This document shows positions 37,826-48,305 of a DNA stretch of 64,000 nucleotides, one piece after another. The notes under the pieces were generated by a model that saw nothing but the letters and a program-made list of their open reading frames with translations, did no database searches and was not told the origin of the DNA. How positions within the stretch are numbered: position 1 is the stretch's first letter; the number at the start of each line of letters is the position of its first letter. Both the position numbers and the translations under genes were made by a program. Source of the DNA: Vibrio quintilis (lineage in GTDB: Bacteria > Pseudomonadota > Gammaproteobacteria > Enterobacterales > Vibrionaceae); assembly GCF_024529975.1 (NCBI RefSeq), contig NZ_AP024897.1:3844001-3908000 (forward strand). Reading direction: 5' to 3'.

Positions 37826-38410
37826 GTGTCAAACATTGTTATTACTGAATCAGCTCAACAGCACTTTGTGAAACTTCTCGAACAACAACCGGAAGGAACA
37901 AACATCCGGGTTTTTGTGGTAAATCCCGGTACACCAAATGCCGAATGTGGGGTCTCATATTGCCCTGTTGATGCGATAGAAAATACTGATTCTGAAATTA
38001 AATTTCAGGGCTTTTCTGCTTATGTGGATGAATTAAGCCTTCCTTTCCTTGAAGATGCTGAAATTGATTTTGTAACTGACAAAATGGGTTCACAGCTTAC
38101 ATTGAAGGCACCCAATGCCAAGATGAAAAAAGTTTCAGATGATGCCCCGCTGCTTGAGCGTGTTGAATATATGATTCAAACCCAAATCAACCCTCAGCTG
38201 GCCGGTCATGGTGGCCATATTCAGTTACTGGAAATTACAGATGATGGCACAGCTGTTATCCAGTTTGGTGGTGGGTGCAATGGCTGCTCAATGGTCGACG
38301 TCACATTGAAAGATGGTGTTGAAAAAGAGTTACTCGCACATTTTTCCGGTGAACTGAATGCTGTAAAAGATTTAACTGAGCACGATCGTGGTGAGCATTC
38401 TTACTATTAG
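37826..38410 (+). CDS. nfuA: Iron-sulfur cluster carrier protein NfuA
   Basis: The 194-residue protein (E. coli 191) carries a [4Fe-4S] cluster to target enzymes. The N-terminal degenerate A-type domain (about 1-100) has CGVSYCP. The C-terminal Nfu domain (from about 110) has the cluster-binding CxxC in [15 protein letters not shown]. The start is a GTG with a weak GGGTA site. It stands alone after comF. The family is used under oxidative stress and iron limitation. Confidence 0.96.
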   Translation: MSNIVITESAQQHFVKLLEQQPEGTNIRVFVVNPGTPNAECGVSYCPVDAIENTDSEIKFQGFSAYVDELSLPFLEDAEIDFVTDKMGSQLTLKAPNAKMKKVSDDAPLLERVEYMIQTQINPQLAGHGGHIQLLEITDDGTAVIQFGGGCNGCSMVDVTLKDGVEKELLAHFSGELNAVKDLTEHDRGEHSYY

Positions 38411-38528
38411 TTTTGTTATAAACAGGTAGTTTTGTGATATACAAGTAAAATAGCGCCAAACTATGCTTTTCAAAATCACAAATTTTCTCATATAGTTAAA
38501 ACTGTAATTTCCTCCGAGGTATGAAGGT

Positions 38529-39089
38529 ATGTCCGTCAAACAGTGTCCTGAGATTTTGAGTGTTACAACCGTGGCTAAATCACGTCTTTTCACGGTCGAA
38601 TCGCTGGACTTATGTTTTTCAAACGGAGAGCGGCGGACATATGAGCGAATGCAGCCCCGGGGAAATAATGCGGTAATGATGGTCCCGGTGACCCAGAAAG
38701 GAGATTTACTCCTTGTCCGCGAATATGCAGCCGGTACACAAAGGTATGAATTAGGCTTTCCGAAAGGCTTAATTGACCCGGGGGAAACAGCAGAAGAAGC
38801 CGCGAACAGAGAACTGAAAGAAGAGGTAGGTTTTGGTGCGCATCAACTGACTTTTCTTAAAGAAGTGATTCTGGCACCTTCTTATTTCTCAGGCAAAATG
38901 AGTCTGTTTATTGCCAAAGAGCTCTATCCCGAAAAGCTTGAAGGTGATGAACCTGAACCTCTTGAGGTCATTCGCTGGCCTCTGAATCAGGCGGAAGAAC
39001 TGTTAACCCACCTCGATTTCTGCGAATCACGCTCGATTTCAGCTTTGCTTCTTGCATTGCGTCATCTGAATCTGACAGGGGAGAAATAA
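38529..39089 (+). CDS. nudE: ADP compounds hydrolase NudE (Nudix)
   Basis: The 186-residue protein (E. coli NudE 186) hydrolyses ADP-ribose, NADH and diadenosine phosphates. The Nudix box is complete: GFPKGLIDPGETAEEAANRE continues with LKEEVGFG. A GAGG site before the ATG (TCCGAGGTATGAAGGT) supports the start. It ends 2 nt before cysQ, so the two are co-transcribed. Both remove nucleotide by-products (NudE acts on ADP-sugars and CysQ on PAP), a conserved pairing in gammaproteobacteria. Confidence 0.94.
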   Translation: MSVKQCPEILSVTTVAKSRLFTVESLDLCFSNGERRTYERMQPRGNNAVMMVPVTQKGDLLLVREYAAGTQRYELGFPKGLIDPGETAEEAANRELKEEVGFGAHQLTFLKEVILAPSYFSGKMSLFIAKELYPEKLEGDEPEPLEVIRWPLNQAEELLTHLDFCESRSISALLLALRHLNLTGEK

Positions 39090-39091
39090 AA

Positions 39092-39922
39092 ATGGACACG
39101 CCTGAATATGCTCATTTAATCCCGCAGGTCATTGAAATTGCCAGAGCTTCCGGCCAACTCATCCTTGATTATTATCAGACAAAAAATTACGAAGCGTATA
39201 TTAAAGGAGATGAGACACCCGTCACCAGTGCCGACATCGCTGCTCATAAGCTGATCATCAAAAAGCTGAATGCGCTCACTCCTTCCATCCCGGTTCTTTC
39301 TGAAGAAGCCGCTGATATCAGTCTTGAACAACGCTCTGAATGGCCAACTTACTGGCTCGTTGACCCCTTAGATGGCACACAGGAATTTATCGCCCGTAGT
39401 GGTGATTTTGCAACCATTATCGCTCTGGTTAAAGATAACCAGCCGATTATGGGTGTCGTTTATGCGCCCGTATCAGGCGTCACCTATTATGCATACAAGG
39501 ATAAAGGTGCCTGGAAGATTCCGGATATGTCTGAGAGTATTCCCATCAAAACTCATTATCACGAGCTCTCTCAGTCTTCAATTTCGATTGCGATCAGCAG
39601 GCGTCAGGATATTAATAAAATTACCGGCCGTCTGAGTTCTGCATGGGATTATGAATTAGTCCCGCTCGGTTCTGCTGCACTAAAAGCCTGTCTGGTCGCT
39701 GAAGGGGCTGTTGATTGCTACCTTCGATTGGGTCCGACCGGTGAATGGGACACGGCAGCAACTCAGTGTATCGTGGAAGAAGCCGGAGGAAAAATTCTGA
39801 GTACCAGGCTTTCTCCGCTATCATATAACCTTCGTGAAACCCTGGAAAATCCGAATTTTATCGTTATTGGTGATCCAGAACTTCCCTGGAAAGATATTCT
39901 GCAAAATAAAAGTGAAGCATAA
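39092..39922 (+). CDS. cysQ: 3'(2'),5'-bisphosphate nucleotidase CysQ
   Basis: The 276-residue enzyme hydrolyses 3'-phosphoadenosine 5'-phosphate to AMP, relieving a toxic by-product of sulfate assimilation. It is an inositol-monophosphatase-fold enzyme: PVTSADIAAHK and LSEEA near the N-terminus, the metal site WLVDPLDGTQEFI, and GEWDTAATQCIVEEAGG. The E. coli protein is 246 residues; the extra length is in the C-terminal half. It is preceded by GGGGAGAAAT and coupled to nudE, and ends at a strong bidirectional terminator. Confidence 0.93.
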   Translation: MDTPEYAHLIPQVIEIARASGQLILDYYQTKNYEAYIKGDETPVTSADIAAHKLIIKKLNALTPSIPVLSEEAADISLEQRSEWPTYWLVDPLDGTQEFIARSGDFATIIALVKDNQPIMGVVYAPVSGVTYYAYKDKGAWKIPDMSESIPIKTHYHELSQSSISIAISRRQDINKITGRLSSAWDYELVPLGSAALKACLVAEGAVDCYLRLGPTGEWDTAATQCIVEEAGGKILSTRLSPLSYNLRETLENPNFIVIGDPELPWKDILQNKSEA

Positions 39923-39947
39923 GCTTAATTTTGTGTGATTCCTCAAT

Positions 39948-39980
39948 GTAAAAACTGCCCGGTCCGGGCAGTTTTTACAT
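39948..39980. terminator. Bidirectional terminator between cysQ and gspN
   Basis: A 33-bp palindrome has perfect 16-bp arms (TGTAAAAACTGCCCGG and its complement) around one base, with A/T tracts on both sides. It ends cysQ on one strand and the gsp operon on the other. Confidence 0.95.
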
Positions 39981-40028
39981 CTCGTGTTTCAAAAAAACGA
40001 CCATAGGAATTGTAAATATGCCATGCCT

Positions 40029-40796
40029 TTATAGCTGGCCGTTAAATTTAAAATTATATCTTCCCTGATCATTGGCACGAAGCCCCATTTGAAGCATTTT
40101 TTCCATAGACTCAGGAAACCCGGGCGCAGGCTGTAACCAGCCGTCCAGTTTATATTTACGATTTGCATCCATAGTAACAGAGTACTCACTTCTCAAAACC
40201 AGTGATCTTTGCTTTCCTTTCAAAGTAATCCGGTTATTGTCACACACGACATTTGCAGACACTTTCTCCAGCGGTAAAGCCTGAGCCATCAGGGATAACT
40301 GCGCATTCTTCCACTCAAAGTCAGCGTTGGCCTGTTCACAAAAGGGTTCCCGGAATACATACTCTTTGACCATGACATCCAGTAGACCTTCAGCTGTAGC
40401 CGGAACAGGTAACGGCGCATGATCAACGATAGTCTGTGCAGGAACAGAGAAATGAAAATTCTGCAGAAAAGGTTTTCCGGAAAAAGAAGCACCGATACCA
40501 CCTTTGCCCTGAATATGAAAATCACTCTGACGGCCAAATTTTACAGAAGCAAACAAACGGCCAGTCAACAGATCAAAAGGATGTACCCGCCAGTCAACTG
40601 TCCCCAAAGATTGTCTCTGCCAGCGAACCTGCTGCAGATGTCCCTGCCACACAGTACCCTTGGGAGAAACCAATTCAATCCCCCGGGGTAGCTGCACAAA
40701 TTTCAATACAAATGCAGCCGGAAGATGAGCAATCAGACTAATACAAAAAATGAGACCGATACCAGCAACAGAAGCAACGACTTTCTTCCTACCCAC
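40029..40796 (-). CDS. gspN: Type II secretion protein GspN
   Basis: The 255-residue bitopic protein has one N-terminal transmembrane helix (about 7-29, VASVAGIGLIFCISLIAHLP) and a periplasmic part with PKGTVWQGHLQQVRW and the C-terminal GRYNFKFNGQL typical of GspN. It is a variably required subunit of the inner-membrane platform. The start is GTG, 4 nt after the gspM stop, so it is the last gene of the operon (gspC to gspN, all minus strand). Confidence 0.9.
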   Translation of the reverse strand: MGRKKVVASVAGIGLIFCISLIAHLPAAFVLKFVQLPRGIELVSPKGTVWQGHLQQVRWQRQSLGTVDWRVHPFDLLTGRLFASVKFGRQSDFHIQGKGGIGASFSGKPFLQNFHFSVPAQTIVDHAPLPVPATAEGLLDVMVKEYVFREPFCEQANADFEWKNAQLSLMAQALPLEKVSANVVCDNNRITLKGKQRSLVLRSEYSVTMDANRKYKLDGWLQPAPGFPESMEKMLQMGLRANDQGRYNFKFNGQL

Positions 40797-40800
40797 TGCA

Positions 40801-41292
40801 TTAACCCCGCTTTAACTGTAACCGTTTCACTTCAATCATGCCTTCTTGCTTACCCCGCTCAATATCCATCACATTAACCCGGATACCGTATTTTTCCTGC
40901 AAGAATACCAGCCAGTCAACAAACTGATTAAATGATAAAGGCTCAATCCAAACCTGAAAGCTTTGAGACATAGGTTGAATTCTGATTAACCGGATTCCAA
41001 ACTGGCGTGTTGAATTCGTGATTAACTGATTCAGTGGCTTATCGGAAGCAACAAGCCCTCCCTGACCTCTCAAATCAACAACCTTATTCGCCTGCGATAC
41101 AACCCAGTTATAAAGATTTTGCTCTGTATTTAATTTATTAACAGCCATTGCTCTTTGCTGTTGCAGCGGCTGAATCAATCCCGCGTAAACAAATACAACC
41201 ACCGCAGCTACCGCAATAATCAATACAAGCTTTTGTTCTCTGAGTGATAATGATTTCCACCAACTCTGACAACGGCTCACCCATAGATTCAT
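40801..41292 (-). CDS. gspM: Type II secretion inner-membrane protein GspM
   Basis: The 163-residue protein has a cytoplasmic start with LSLREQKLVLIIAVAAVVVF leading into its single membrane helix and a periplasmic ferredoxin-like domain. GspM pairs with GspL and stabilises it in the inner-membrane platform. It lies 10 nt after gspL and 4 nt before gspN, so it is within the operon. Sequence conservation is low, as usual, and position supports the call. Confidence 0.93.
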   Translation of the reverse strand: MNLWVSRCQSWWKSLSLREQKLVLIIAVAAVVVFVYAGLIQPLQQQRAMAVNKLNTEQNLYNWVVSQANKVVDLRGQGGLVASDKPLNQLITNSTRQFGIRLIRIQPMSQSFQVWIEPLSFNQFVDWLVFLQEKYGIRVNVMDIERGKQEGMIEVKRLQLKRG

Positions 41293-41302
41293 AACTAATT
41301 GC

Positions 41303-42541
41303 CTATTTTCTTTTTAGTGTATAAAAGCCCGCAACTTGCTTATTCGCTCGATTCAACGGACCTTGTTCAACGTCAAAATATTTTGCCAACTCTTTTTGTG
41401 CCGCTTCAAAACTCTGGAAGTTGGAACCCGTCACATCAATACGCACAGTTCCCTGTTGACCATCATAGTGTATCCGTTGAAGCTGCAGACCTTTCACCTT
41501 GCTCAGTGTCTTCGATAAATCCTCAAACAAAGAAATAGCCGAATTGTCATTATCACCGCCAGATAATAAAGCGACTTCATTTTTGATTAAACGCTTCAAA
41601 TAACTGACGGTTGGAATCTTACGCCGGTCAGGGAACAGAGTCCTGAATACATGCTCACTTTGATCTCTTAACCCCTGAGCTTCTGACTCAAGACGCTGAA
41701 TTTCAAGTGAGTGAGCAATTACAGTCAATATAACCAACGCAGCTAAAGCAATAAGACTCTTACGCCAAGCCTTCCAGGATTTCACCCAGGAAGAAGACTT
41801 CTTAAACGCCCCTGTCATCAGAGTCACAGGACTATTCAATGCGCCTTTGAGTAATAGTGAAAAAACTGAATCGGTGAGACTTTCGCTCCAAATCTGTTGG
41901 CCACTTTTTACTGATTCTGGTTTAGGAGAGTAAGTGGTTACTGTAACCGGTGATAGTGCTTCGCTTTCATCATCTTCAGAAGCATTCTGATTCTGACAAA
42001 GTAAAGGCATCCAGCCATGCTCGATACACATACCGTGATATTCACCCTGGCGAAATAACCACTCATCACCCAGTTGTAAAGCTGTCATTGTATTCTGTCC
42101 ATCCTGAGGTTCAGGTAAAGCCAGAATATCAGGTAAAACCCGATCCACGACCATTCCGGCTTCAGAAAAGTGTGCCAGCACACTTTCCATCCAGTCATAG
42201 TCAACAGCAGCAGTAAATACTTGCTCACCTCGCTTAGACAATACAGAAAAATGCAAAGCATCTGCATCCTGGGCTAAGTCATCTTCTACTAAATAAGGCA
42301 ACATTTTTTCAAATTGCCGGCTCTTACCAGAAGGCAGTGAAACTTCTTTTAAAATAACATCAGCACCGGAAAGGAGAACAATAACCGGACGCTGGTCAGC
42401 TTCTTCAGCTAATTCACCAACCTCCTCCCAGGAAGTCAGTTCTCCTTGTTTTCCAACAGATGTTGGCAAATCTGAGCCAATCCACCAATGCACTTTACTG
42501 TGTGGCTGGTTGCTCAGACGAACGAGCAGATATTCGCTCAC
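41303..42541 (-). CDS. gspL: Type II secretion platform protein GspL
   Basis: The 412-residue protein has an N-terminal cytoplasmic actin-like domain ([28 protein letters not shown]) that holds the ATPase GspE. A membrane helix ([20 protein letters not shown], near residue 264) and a periplasmic ferredoxin-like domain with [14 protein letters not shown] follow. The GTG at 42541 is chosen because GGAGG is 5 nt before it; a TTG four codons upstream lies on the site itself. It overlaps gspK by 47 nt, so the coupling is tight. Confidence 0.93.
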   Translation of the reverse strand: MSEYLLVRLSNQPHSKVHWWIGSDLPTSVGKQGELTSWEEVGELAEEADQRPVIVLLSGADVILKEVSLPSGKSRQFEKMLPYLVEDDLAQDADALHFSVLSKRGEQVFTAAVDYDWMESVLAHFSEAGMVVDRVLPDILALPEPQDGQNTMTALQLGDEWLFRQGEYHGMCIEHGWMPLLCQNQNASEDDESEALSPVTVTTYSPKPESVKSGQQIWSESLTDSVFSLLLKGALNSPVTLMTGAFKKSSSWVKSWKAWRKSLIALAALVILTVIAHSLEIQRLESEAQGLRDQSEHVFRTLFPDRRKIPTVSYLKRLIKNEVALLSGGDNDNSAISLFEDLSKTLSKVKGLQLQRIHYDGQQGTVRIDVTGSNFQSFEAAQKELAKYFDVEQGPLNRANKQVAGFYTLKRK

Positions 42542-43538
42542 GCTCTCCTCCAAAGCGACGGCGAATAACCGTCACATTTTCTCTATCATCACTATGTAAT
42601 AAACTACGTATTCTCACGCGGGCATCATCAACAGATATCTGCGCATCTAATTCAAAATAGGTACTGTCTATACCTAAATATTTTTTTGCGTTGGAAAGCA
42701 CAGTCTCATTAACGGCAGATAACTCATTTTCAGCTAAAAAGTCATCAAGACTGCTCCAACCCGCAAACGGACGATTCTGAATTAACTGAACGGCCGATGA
42801 TTTACTCAAATATGGATGAAAAACAGCGACTAATAAATTGGCCTGTTTTTCGGAAATCGTATTAATATTTAATCTCCAGGTCGTGACCGGCAATGTACAA
42901 ATGAGTGGGAGCAATTTTTCCATCGCCTGCCCGGATACACCCTGAACGGCCCGTAATTCCGTCGCATCAGCCAGTAAACCATCCGGTGCAACATACGCAG
43001 GAGACATAGATTCATAGTAGCTGTCTTCCACGCCATTTTGTGTGTTCACCGTCTGATTCGAGTCGATATAATCATAGGTAGAATCAGCAATTAACTCAGC
43101 CTGATAATTTTCAACCGAAACAGATTCCAGTAAATACTGAAATACCTGTAGCAGATATGGTCGCTCGGTACTTCCCGGTTCAGCTTTTGCTTTGGCTAAT
43201 ACATTGAGATTAAAACAAGCCTGCTTATCAAATATATCCCCTTCAACAAGGCCATAATCAAGCGGGTATTTTCTTCCTCTGACAGCCCAGGGCTGACTCA
43301 TATTCACGGTGTCATCATCATCCTGATAACTATTCTCAATCGCAGATTCAGCCAGCCCTTCAACAGCAATACTGTACCAGTAAGCCTGCTGATACATGAT
43401 CTGATGGCTTGCCCTTTTGTACTGGGTAAACAAACGCTCAGACATGACCGCTGCAATAGAAACCATCATCGCCAACAGCAACAATACGATAATCAGAGCT
43501 ACCCCTCTGTTTTTCCTGAATGAGCTAGTCTGAATCAT
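42495..43538 (-). CDS. gspK: Type II secretion minor pseudopilin GspK
   Basis: The 347-residue protein is the large tip pseudopilin. The N-terminus [18 protein letters not shown] has the hydrophobic helix but lacks the Glu at position +5, as is normal for GspK. Prepilin peptidase would cleave before it. The body includes [13 protein letters not shown] and [13 protein letters not shown], helix-hairpin-helix-like elements seen in the family. It overlaps gspJ by 14 nt and gspL by 47 nt. GspK, I and J cap the pseudopilus. Confidence 0.94.
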   Translation of the reverse strand: MIQTSSFRKNRGVALIIVLLLLAMMVSIAAVMSERLFTQYKRASHQIMYQQAYWYSIAVEGLAESAIENSYQDDDDTVNMSQPWAVRGRKYPLDYGLVEGDIFDKQACFNLNVLAKAKAEPGSTERPYLLQVFQYLLESVSVENYQAELIADSTYDYIDSNQTVNTQNGVEDSYYESMSPAYVAPDGLLADATELRAVQGVSGQAMEKLLPLICTLPVTTWRLNINTISEKQANLLVAVFHPYLSKSSAVQLIQNRPFAGWSSLDDFLAENELSAVNETVLSNAKKYLGIDSTYFELDAQISVDDARVRIRSLLHSDDRENVTVIRRRFGGERERISARSSEQPATQ

Positions 43539-44166
43539 TTGATGTACCCAACTGAGCTCCGGGAGTTAAATAAACCCGTGCAATTTCGCCATAATCTTTC
43601 AGCTTAAATTTCACCTCGACAGCATTCGGTAAAGCAGCGCCACTATCCCAGGTATCAATCCACTTTTTTTTGTAATAATAACGGAACGACATGGATTCAA
43701 CCTGCGTTAACAGTTTCATCACATTCCCCGAGTCACCGACAGGCGTGTCAGGATAACGCCACCAGATACGTTGTAATTGTCCTTCGGTAACCCGGTACCC
43801 AACCTTTGTCACTTCACCTCTTGGAAATTGCATTTGAGGATTAAGCCAGCCATAGCGGGTAAACATAATGCCCTGTGTATCTGACGACATTAAATTCTCT
43901 TTAGCAATCAACAGTAACTTACCCGGTTCTTCACCATCGGTCCTGAATTTACGAAGCGCCATTTGCCTGAAATCATTATCCATGATAGCCAACGTTCTTT
44001 GGATCTCAGCTAAACGTTGCTCTTTTTCATGTGTAACAACGCTGCTTCTTTGAACCTGATTCAAAACCTGATAAGCAGCAACTGACAAACTGGCAAGAAT
44101 CGCTAAAGCAATCATGACTTCGAGCAGGGTAAAGCCTTTATGTTTTCGTCTAATTATTCTGCTCAT
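43525..44166 (-). CDS. gspJ: Type II secretion minor pseudopilin GspJ
   Basis: The 213-residue prepilin has a short basic leader and the cleavage/methylation motif [15 protein letters not shown] with Glu at +5. The periplasmic part has [13 protein letters not shown] and [16 protein letters not shown], as in other GspJ proteins. It joins GspI and GspK at the pseudopilus tip. It overlaps both neighbours (17 nt with gspI, 14 nt with gspK). Confidence 0.94.
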   Translation of the reverse strand: MSRIIRRKHKGFTLLEVMIALAILASLSVAAYQVLNQVQRSSVVTHEKEQRLAEIQRTLAIMDNDFRQMALRKFRTDGEEPGKLLLIAKENLMSSDTQGIMFTRYGWLNPQMQFPRGEVTKVGYRVTEGQLQRIWWRYPDTPVGDSGNVMKLLTQVESMSFRYYYKKKWIDTWDSGAALPNAVEVKFKLKDYGEIARVYLTPGAQLGTSNDSD

Positions 44167-44515
44167 TTTTCACATAACTTCTGACAGTAACAATCGATGC
44201 GCCTTTGGGTTTCAACGCGACACTGACATCAAATGCCTTTAAAACTGGTGACTCCGTTTTTATCACAGCGACCTTCCAGAACCAGGTTCGGCCAGCCATT
44301 TCCTCTTTGCCCTCCTGATTGGAAAGCGTACCGGGAGTCAGCATGACTTTAGCTAACTGATTATCAGCAACCATGGCTGCAAACGCCTTTTCTTCGAGGG
44401 TCTGAATTGTATTCACATGCTGACTGACAGCTCGGATCACACTCATTGATGCTGTTGCAAAAATAGCCAAAGCGATTAATACTTCCAGCAAAGTCATACC
44501 TTTATTTTGCTTCAT
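44150..44515 (-). CDS. gspI: Type II secretion minor pseudopilin GspI
   Basis: The 121-residue prepilin has the leader MKQNK and the motif GMTLLEVLIALAIFA with Glu at +5. DNQLAKVMLTPGTLS and GRTWFWKV are family features. The ATG at 44515 is used because it puts the leader at the expected length; the frame opens 13 codons earlier inside gspH. GspI starts assembly of the pseudopilus tip. Confidence 0.94.
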   Translation of the reverse strand: MKQNKGMTLLEVLIALAIFATASMSVIRAVSQHVNTIQTLEEKAFAAMVADNQLAKVMLTPGTLSNQEGKEEMAGRTWFWKVAVIKTESPVLKAFDVSVALKPKGASIVTVRSYVKNEQNN

Positions 44516-45086
44516 TACGACTCTCTTCCGGAGATTTAATCCGCAAAACACCATCAGACGAAGATGTCACTGTCCAGTACTGATCAGGCGTGGATGAAGA
44601 CCAGAAATGAAGAGAAAATGCTGTCATCTCACCACTGGTAAAAAGGATAACCTGAGGCTTATAAACCCGCTTTTTATCATCTTCTTCCTCACCAAAGTCC
44701 ATATCTTCAAATAATGAACCTGGTTTAAAAAGACGCTCGGAGTTATTCCAGACTTCCCCACCCAGCTCAAAACGAAACCCTACGTCATCTTCTACTGAAA
44801 CAACTTTGTTCATATCTGTTGATTCCAAAGGCTTCCACCCCTGATTACTCAACATCAGAAAGTCAATTTCATGTTTAGCTTCATCAACATACACGCCGTA
44901 ATTTCTGCCGCTGAAAATCGCTTCTTCACTTAACAGCTGCATTCTCTGATACAACCGCTCTGCATTCTTTCTTGCAGTCTCCTGAGAATTGTCGGGCAAC
45001 GTCATCACAACAGCCATTGCGCTGAGAGACAGAACCAATAACACCAGTAGAATCTCAAGTAATGTAAAACCTTGCTTATGTTTCAT
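44502..45086 (-). CDS. gspH: Type II secretion minor pseudopilin GspH
   Basis: The 194-residue prepilin has leader MKHKQ and the motif GFTLLEILLVLLVLSLSAMA. The periplasmic domain carries AIFSGRNYGVYVDE, as in EpsH-type structures. GspH links the tip to the main pseudopilin shaft. It is 27 nt after gspG and overlaps gspI by 14 nt. Confidence 0.94.
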   Translation of the reverse strand: MKHKQGFTLLEILLVLLVLSLSAMAVVMTLPDNSQETARKNAERLYQRMQLLSEEAIFSGRNYGVYVDEAKHEIDFLMLSNQGWKPLESTDMNKVVSVEDDVGFRFELGGEVWNNSERLFKPGSLFEDMDFGEEEDDKKRVYKPQVILFTSGEMTAFSLHFWSSSTPDQYWTVTSSSDGVLRIKSPEESRNEAK

Positions 45087-45113
45087 GGTTCCGGCTCACT
45101 TCAGACTGCCGCA

Positions 45114-45554
45114 TTACTGGAAGTCAAGAACATTCCAGTTACCGATATCAGCATTGGCGCCTTCTCCGCCTTCCTGACCATCAGCGCCTAAAGTGAAAAT
45201 ATCAATCTTTCCTTTATCACCAGGGCTCAGATACTGGTAAGCATTTCCCCATGGGTCATTTGGCATACGTTTAATATAGCCACCATCACGATAATTTCGT
45301 GGATCCGGGTTGGATGGTTTTGTCACCAGAGCTTCCAGGCCTTGATCAGTTGTTGGGTAAACACTGTTATCCAATTTGTACATATCCAAAGCATTTTCGA
45401 TCGACACAATGTCAGCAATCGCTTTCTTCTGGTCAGCCTTTTCTTTGTTCCCCAATAAATTAGGTACAACAAATGTTGCCAGAATCCCCAAAATTACGAC
45501 AACGACCATCACTTCCAGTAATGTAAAACCGGCTGTTTGTTTTCTTGTTTTCAT
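45114..45554 (-). CDS. gspG: Type II secretion major pseudopilin GspG
   Basis: The 146-residue major pseudopilin has leader MKTRKQTA and the motif [20 protein letters not shown] with Glu at +5. The highly conserved part includes KADQKKAIADI, YPTTDQGLEALV, GGYIKRMPNDPWGN, YQYLSPG and an Asp-rich calcium-binding end. It polymerises into the piston-like pseudopilus. The ATG at 45554 follows GGAG by 6 nt. It lies between gspF and gspH. Confidence 0.96.
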   Translation of the reverse strand: MKTRKQTAGFTLLEVMVVVVILGILATFVVPNLLGNKEKADQKKAIADIVSIENALDMYKLDNSVYPTTDQGLEALVTKPSNPDPRNYRDGGYIKRMPNDPWGNAYQYLSPGDKGKIDIFTLGADGQEGGEGANADIGNWNVLDFQ

Positions 45555-45607
45555 TCCCACTCCAACTTTTTTATATTCATGATACAGAAATATTATTTTG
45601 GCCCGCT

Positions 45608-46831
45608 TTAACGGGTCATCAAATTATTCATTTCCAAAATCGGCATTAATGTTGCCATTACAATAAATAAAACAAGCCCGGCCATCAAAGCTATCAACAT
45701 AGGAGTAAATAGCCCCAGAGCAATATTCACTGTTGCTTCAAACTGTTCATCCTGATTATCTGCTGCACCAATCAACATGGTTTCCAGCTCACCACTTTGT
45801 TCCCCACTCGCAATCATATGCAGCATCATCGGAGGAAACAGTTTCGTCTGCTGTAATGAACTTCGGATACTGGCGCCTTCCCGGACAGATTCTGCAGCCT
45901 CCTTCACTTTCTCTCTGATGAAGGTATTACTCACAACATCCTGGGCAACCATCATCGCATCCAGAATCGGAATGCTACTGGAGGAACAAATCGCTAATGT
46001 CCGGGCAAACCGGGAGGTGTCTAACCCCCGGATAATCTTACCTATCAGCGGCATTGATAACAGTTTCCGGTGAAAAGCTAAGCGAAAATCAGGTTTTTTC
46101 AATGCAGTCCGGAAAATCCACCAGCTACAGATAATCAGCACAACCACCAGCCATCCCCATGACTTAATAAAGTCACTGGAATCCAGTAAAAACTGAGTTG
46201 ACGCTGGTAACTTCTGACCCATTTGTACAAATTGGCCAACGATTTTCGGCACAACAGCAGTCAGCAAAAACGAAACAATCGCTATCGCAAAGAAAACTAA
46301 AACAATGGGGTAAATCAAGGCCTGCAACAGCTTAGAACGCATCTTTTGGCGGTGGTCTGTATAAGTTGCAAGACGGGATAGAACTAAATCCAGGTGGCCG
46401 GATTTTTCACCGGCAGACACCATAGAACGAAACAGGCTATCAAATATATGCGGGTATTCAGCCAGACTGTCAGCAAGGGAAAAACCTTCTGTGACTTTAG
46501 CTCTGACACTGGTTAGTACAGTCCGGATATTCGGCTTTTCAGTTTGTTCAATCACTGCCTGAAGGCAGGATTCCAAAGGCATCCCTGATTGAATGAGTGT
46601 CGATAACTGTCGGGTCAACAGTGCCAGATCACTGGAACTGATCCCCCGCTTCCAAGACATTTTGGGAGCCGAAGCATCGCCTGAGCGCTGAGACTGAGTC
46701 TGAGTCACTTCAATAGGCGTCATACCCTGCTCTTTAATTTTCTGCCGGATATGACGGGCACTATCACCTTCAAGAACGCCTTTTTTTCGTTTCCCTTTTT
46801 GGTCCAGTGCCTGATATTCAAATACAGCCAT
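45608..46831 (-). CDS. gspF: Type II secretion inner-membrane platform protein GspF
   Basis: The 407-residue polytopic protein has the two GspF repeat domains and three membrane helices. YQALDQKGKRKKGVLEGDSA at the N-terminus, LTRQLSTLIQSGMPLESCL and MIASGEQSGELETML are family landmarks. It anchors GspE at the membrane and contacts the pseudopilus base. The ATG overlaps the gspE stop codon by one base. Confidence 0.96.
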   Translation of the reverse strand: MAVFEYQALDQKGKRKKGVLEGDSARHIRQKIKEQGMTPIEVTQTQSQRSGDASAPKMSWKRGISSSDLALLTRQLSTLIQSGMPLESCLQAVIEQTEKPNIRTVLTSVRAKVTEGFSLADSLAEYPHIFDSLFRSMVSAGEKSGHLDLVLSRLATYTDHRQKMRSKLLQALIYPIVLVFFAIAIVSFLLTAVVPKIVGQFVQMGQKLPASTQFLLDSSDFIKSWGWLVVVLIICSWWIFRTALKKPDFRLAFHRKLLSMPLIGKIIRGLDTSRFARTLAICSSSSIPILDAMMVAQDVVSNTFIREKVKEAAESVREGASIRSSLQQTKLFPPMMLHMIASGEQSGELETMLIGAADNQDEQFEATVNIALGLFTPMLIALMAGLVLFIVMATLMPILEMNNLMTR

Positions 46832-48303
46832 CAGCCCTCCTCTGTCACTCGAATCACTTCTTCAAGTGTCGTGACACCGGCTCTGGCTTTATCCAAACCA
46901 TCGCTACGAATACTCGGATAGTTTTGTCGGATAAAATCTTCAATTGCCTGCTCACCCGCTTCGGTATGAATCAGCGCTTTTACTTTTTCATCAACAACCA
47001 GTAATTCATGAATCCCTGTTCGTCCGCGATATCCTTTATTATGACAATGTTCGCAACCACCAGGTGCATATAGCGTCAAACTATCTTCGGCGTTCAGACC
47101 AAACAGATTTTTCTGATCAGCTGTCGCTTCATATGGTTTTTTACATTCAGCACATAAAGTACGAACCAGCCGCTGCGCCAGTACACCAACAAGTGATGAA
47201 GAAATCAGGAAGGATTCTATCCCCATATCCCGGATACGTGTCACCGCACCAATTGCAGTATTGGTATGAAGAGTGGACATCACAAGGTGCCCCGTCAGTG
47301 ACGCCTGAACAGCAATCTGAGCTGTCTCAAGGTCACGAATTTCACCGACCATGACCACATCCGGATCCTGACGCAAAATAGCACGCAGCCCTCTGGCAAA
47401 CGTCATATCAACTTTTACATTGACCTGAGTCTGACCGATACCATCAATATCAAATTCGATCGGGTCTTCAACCGTAAGAATATTTTTCTCAGTGCGATCC
47501 AATTCCTGCAAGCCAGCATAAAGTGTTGTCGACTTACCGGAACCTGTAGGACCTGTAACCAGAAGAATGCCATGCGGACGCTGAATCAGATCCCGGAACT
47601 GAATATAAATCTGTTCAGTCATCCCCAGGTCCTGCAAATTAAGCCGGGTCGCATTCTTATCTAATATACGGAGAACAACCCGCTCACCGTGAGAAGATGG
47701 CATAGTTGATACCCGAACATCAACAGCGCGTCCACCAATACGCAATGAAATACGTCCATCCTGTGGTACACGTTTTTCAGCGATGTCGAGTTTTGCCATG
47801 ACTTTGACACGGGAAACCAGCAGAGGCGCTAATTTCCGGCTGGGAGAAAGGACCTCCCGCAACATTCCATCGACACGAAACCGAATCGAAAGAGAGGCCT
47901 CAAAGGTTTCAATATGTATATCTGAAGCTTCTTCCTTGATGGCTTCACTTAACATCGCATTGATCAGCTTAATAATCGGGGCATCATCATCAGAATCTAA
48001 CAAATCCTGATTTGCCGGCAGTTCTTCTGCCAAAGCAAAGAAATCATCACTATCCGCCCCCAGGTCTTCCATTAACTGACGGGTTTCAGAGGAATCTCTC
48101 TGATACACCTCCGTTAATTTCGTCTCAAAATCATCAACTGAAAGCGGCATAAGTGTAAACGGGGTTTTCAGCGCCCGTTTCGCTTCAGCTAAAGCTTCGA
48201 TTGATACGGGCTCAACGTAATACAGAAAAGATGAACCCGTGTCAGGAGAATCTTCAAACACCAGCTGAAAACGATTAGCAAAACTAAAAGGTAAACGCTG
48301 CAC
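46831..48303 (-). CDS. gspE: Type II secretion ATPase GspE
   Basis: The 490-residue cytoplasmic hexameric ATPase powers pseudopilus assembly. The N-terminal domain binds GspL. The catalytic core shows [10 protein letters not shown] (Walker A), an Asp box, [12 protein letters not shown] (Walker B) and STLHTNTA (His box). The zinc-binding four-Cys element CAECK and CEHC follows. The start is GTG with AGGAG 6 nt before, located in the last codons of gspD. No gap separates it from gspF. Confidence 0.97.
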   Translation of the reverse strand: MQRLPFSFANRFQLVFEDSPDTGSSFLYYVEPVSIEALAEAKRALKTPFTLMPLSVDDFETKLTEVYQRDSSETRQLMEDLGADSDDFFALAEELPANQDLLDSDDDAPIIKLINAMLSEAIKEEASDIHIETFEASLSIRFRVDGMLREVLSPSRKLAPLLVSRVKVMAKLDIAEKRVPQDGRISLRIGGRAVDVRVSTMPSSHGERVVLRILDKNATRLNLQDLGMTEQIYIQFRDLIQRPHGILLVTGPTGSGKSTTLYAGLQELDRTEKNILTVEDPIEFDIDGIGQTQVNVKVDMTFARGLRAILRQDPDVVMVGEIRDLETAQIAVQASLTGHLVMSTLHTNTAIGAVTRIRDMGIESFLISSSLVGVLAQRLVRTLCAECKKPYEATADQKNLFGLNAEDSLTLYAPGGCEHCHNKGYRGRTGIHELLVVDEKVKALIHTEAGEQAIEDFIRQNYPSIRSDGLDKARAGVTTLEEVIRVTEEG

Positions 48304-48305
48304 AA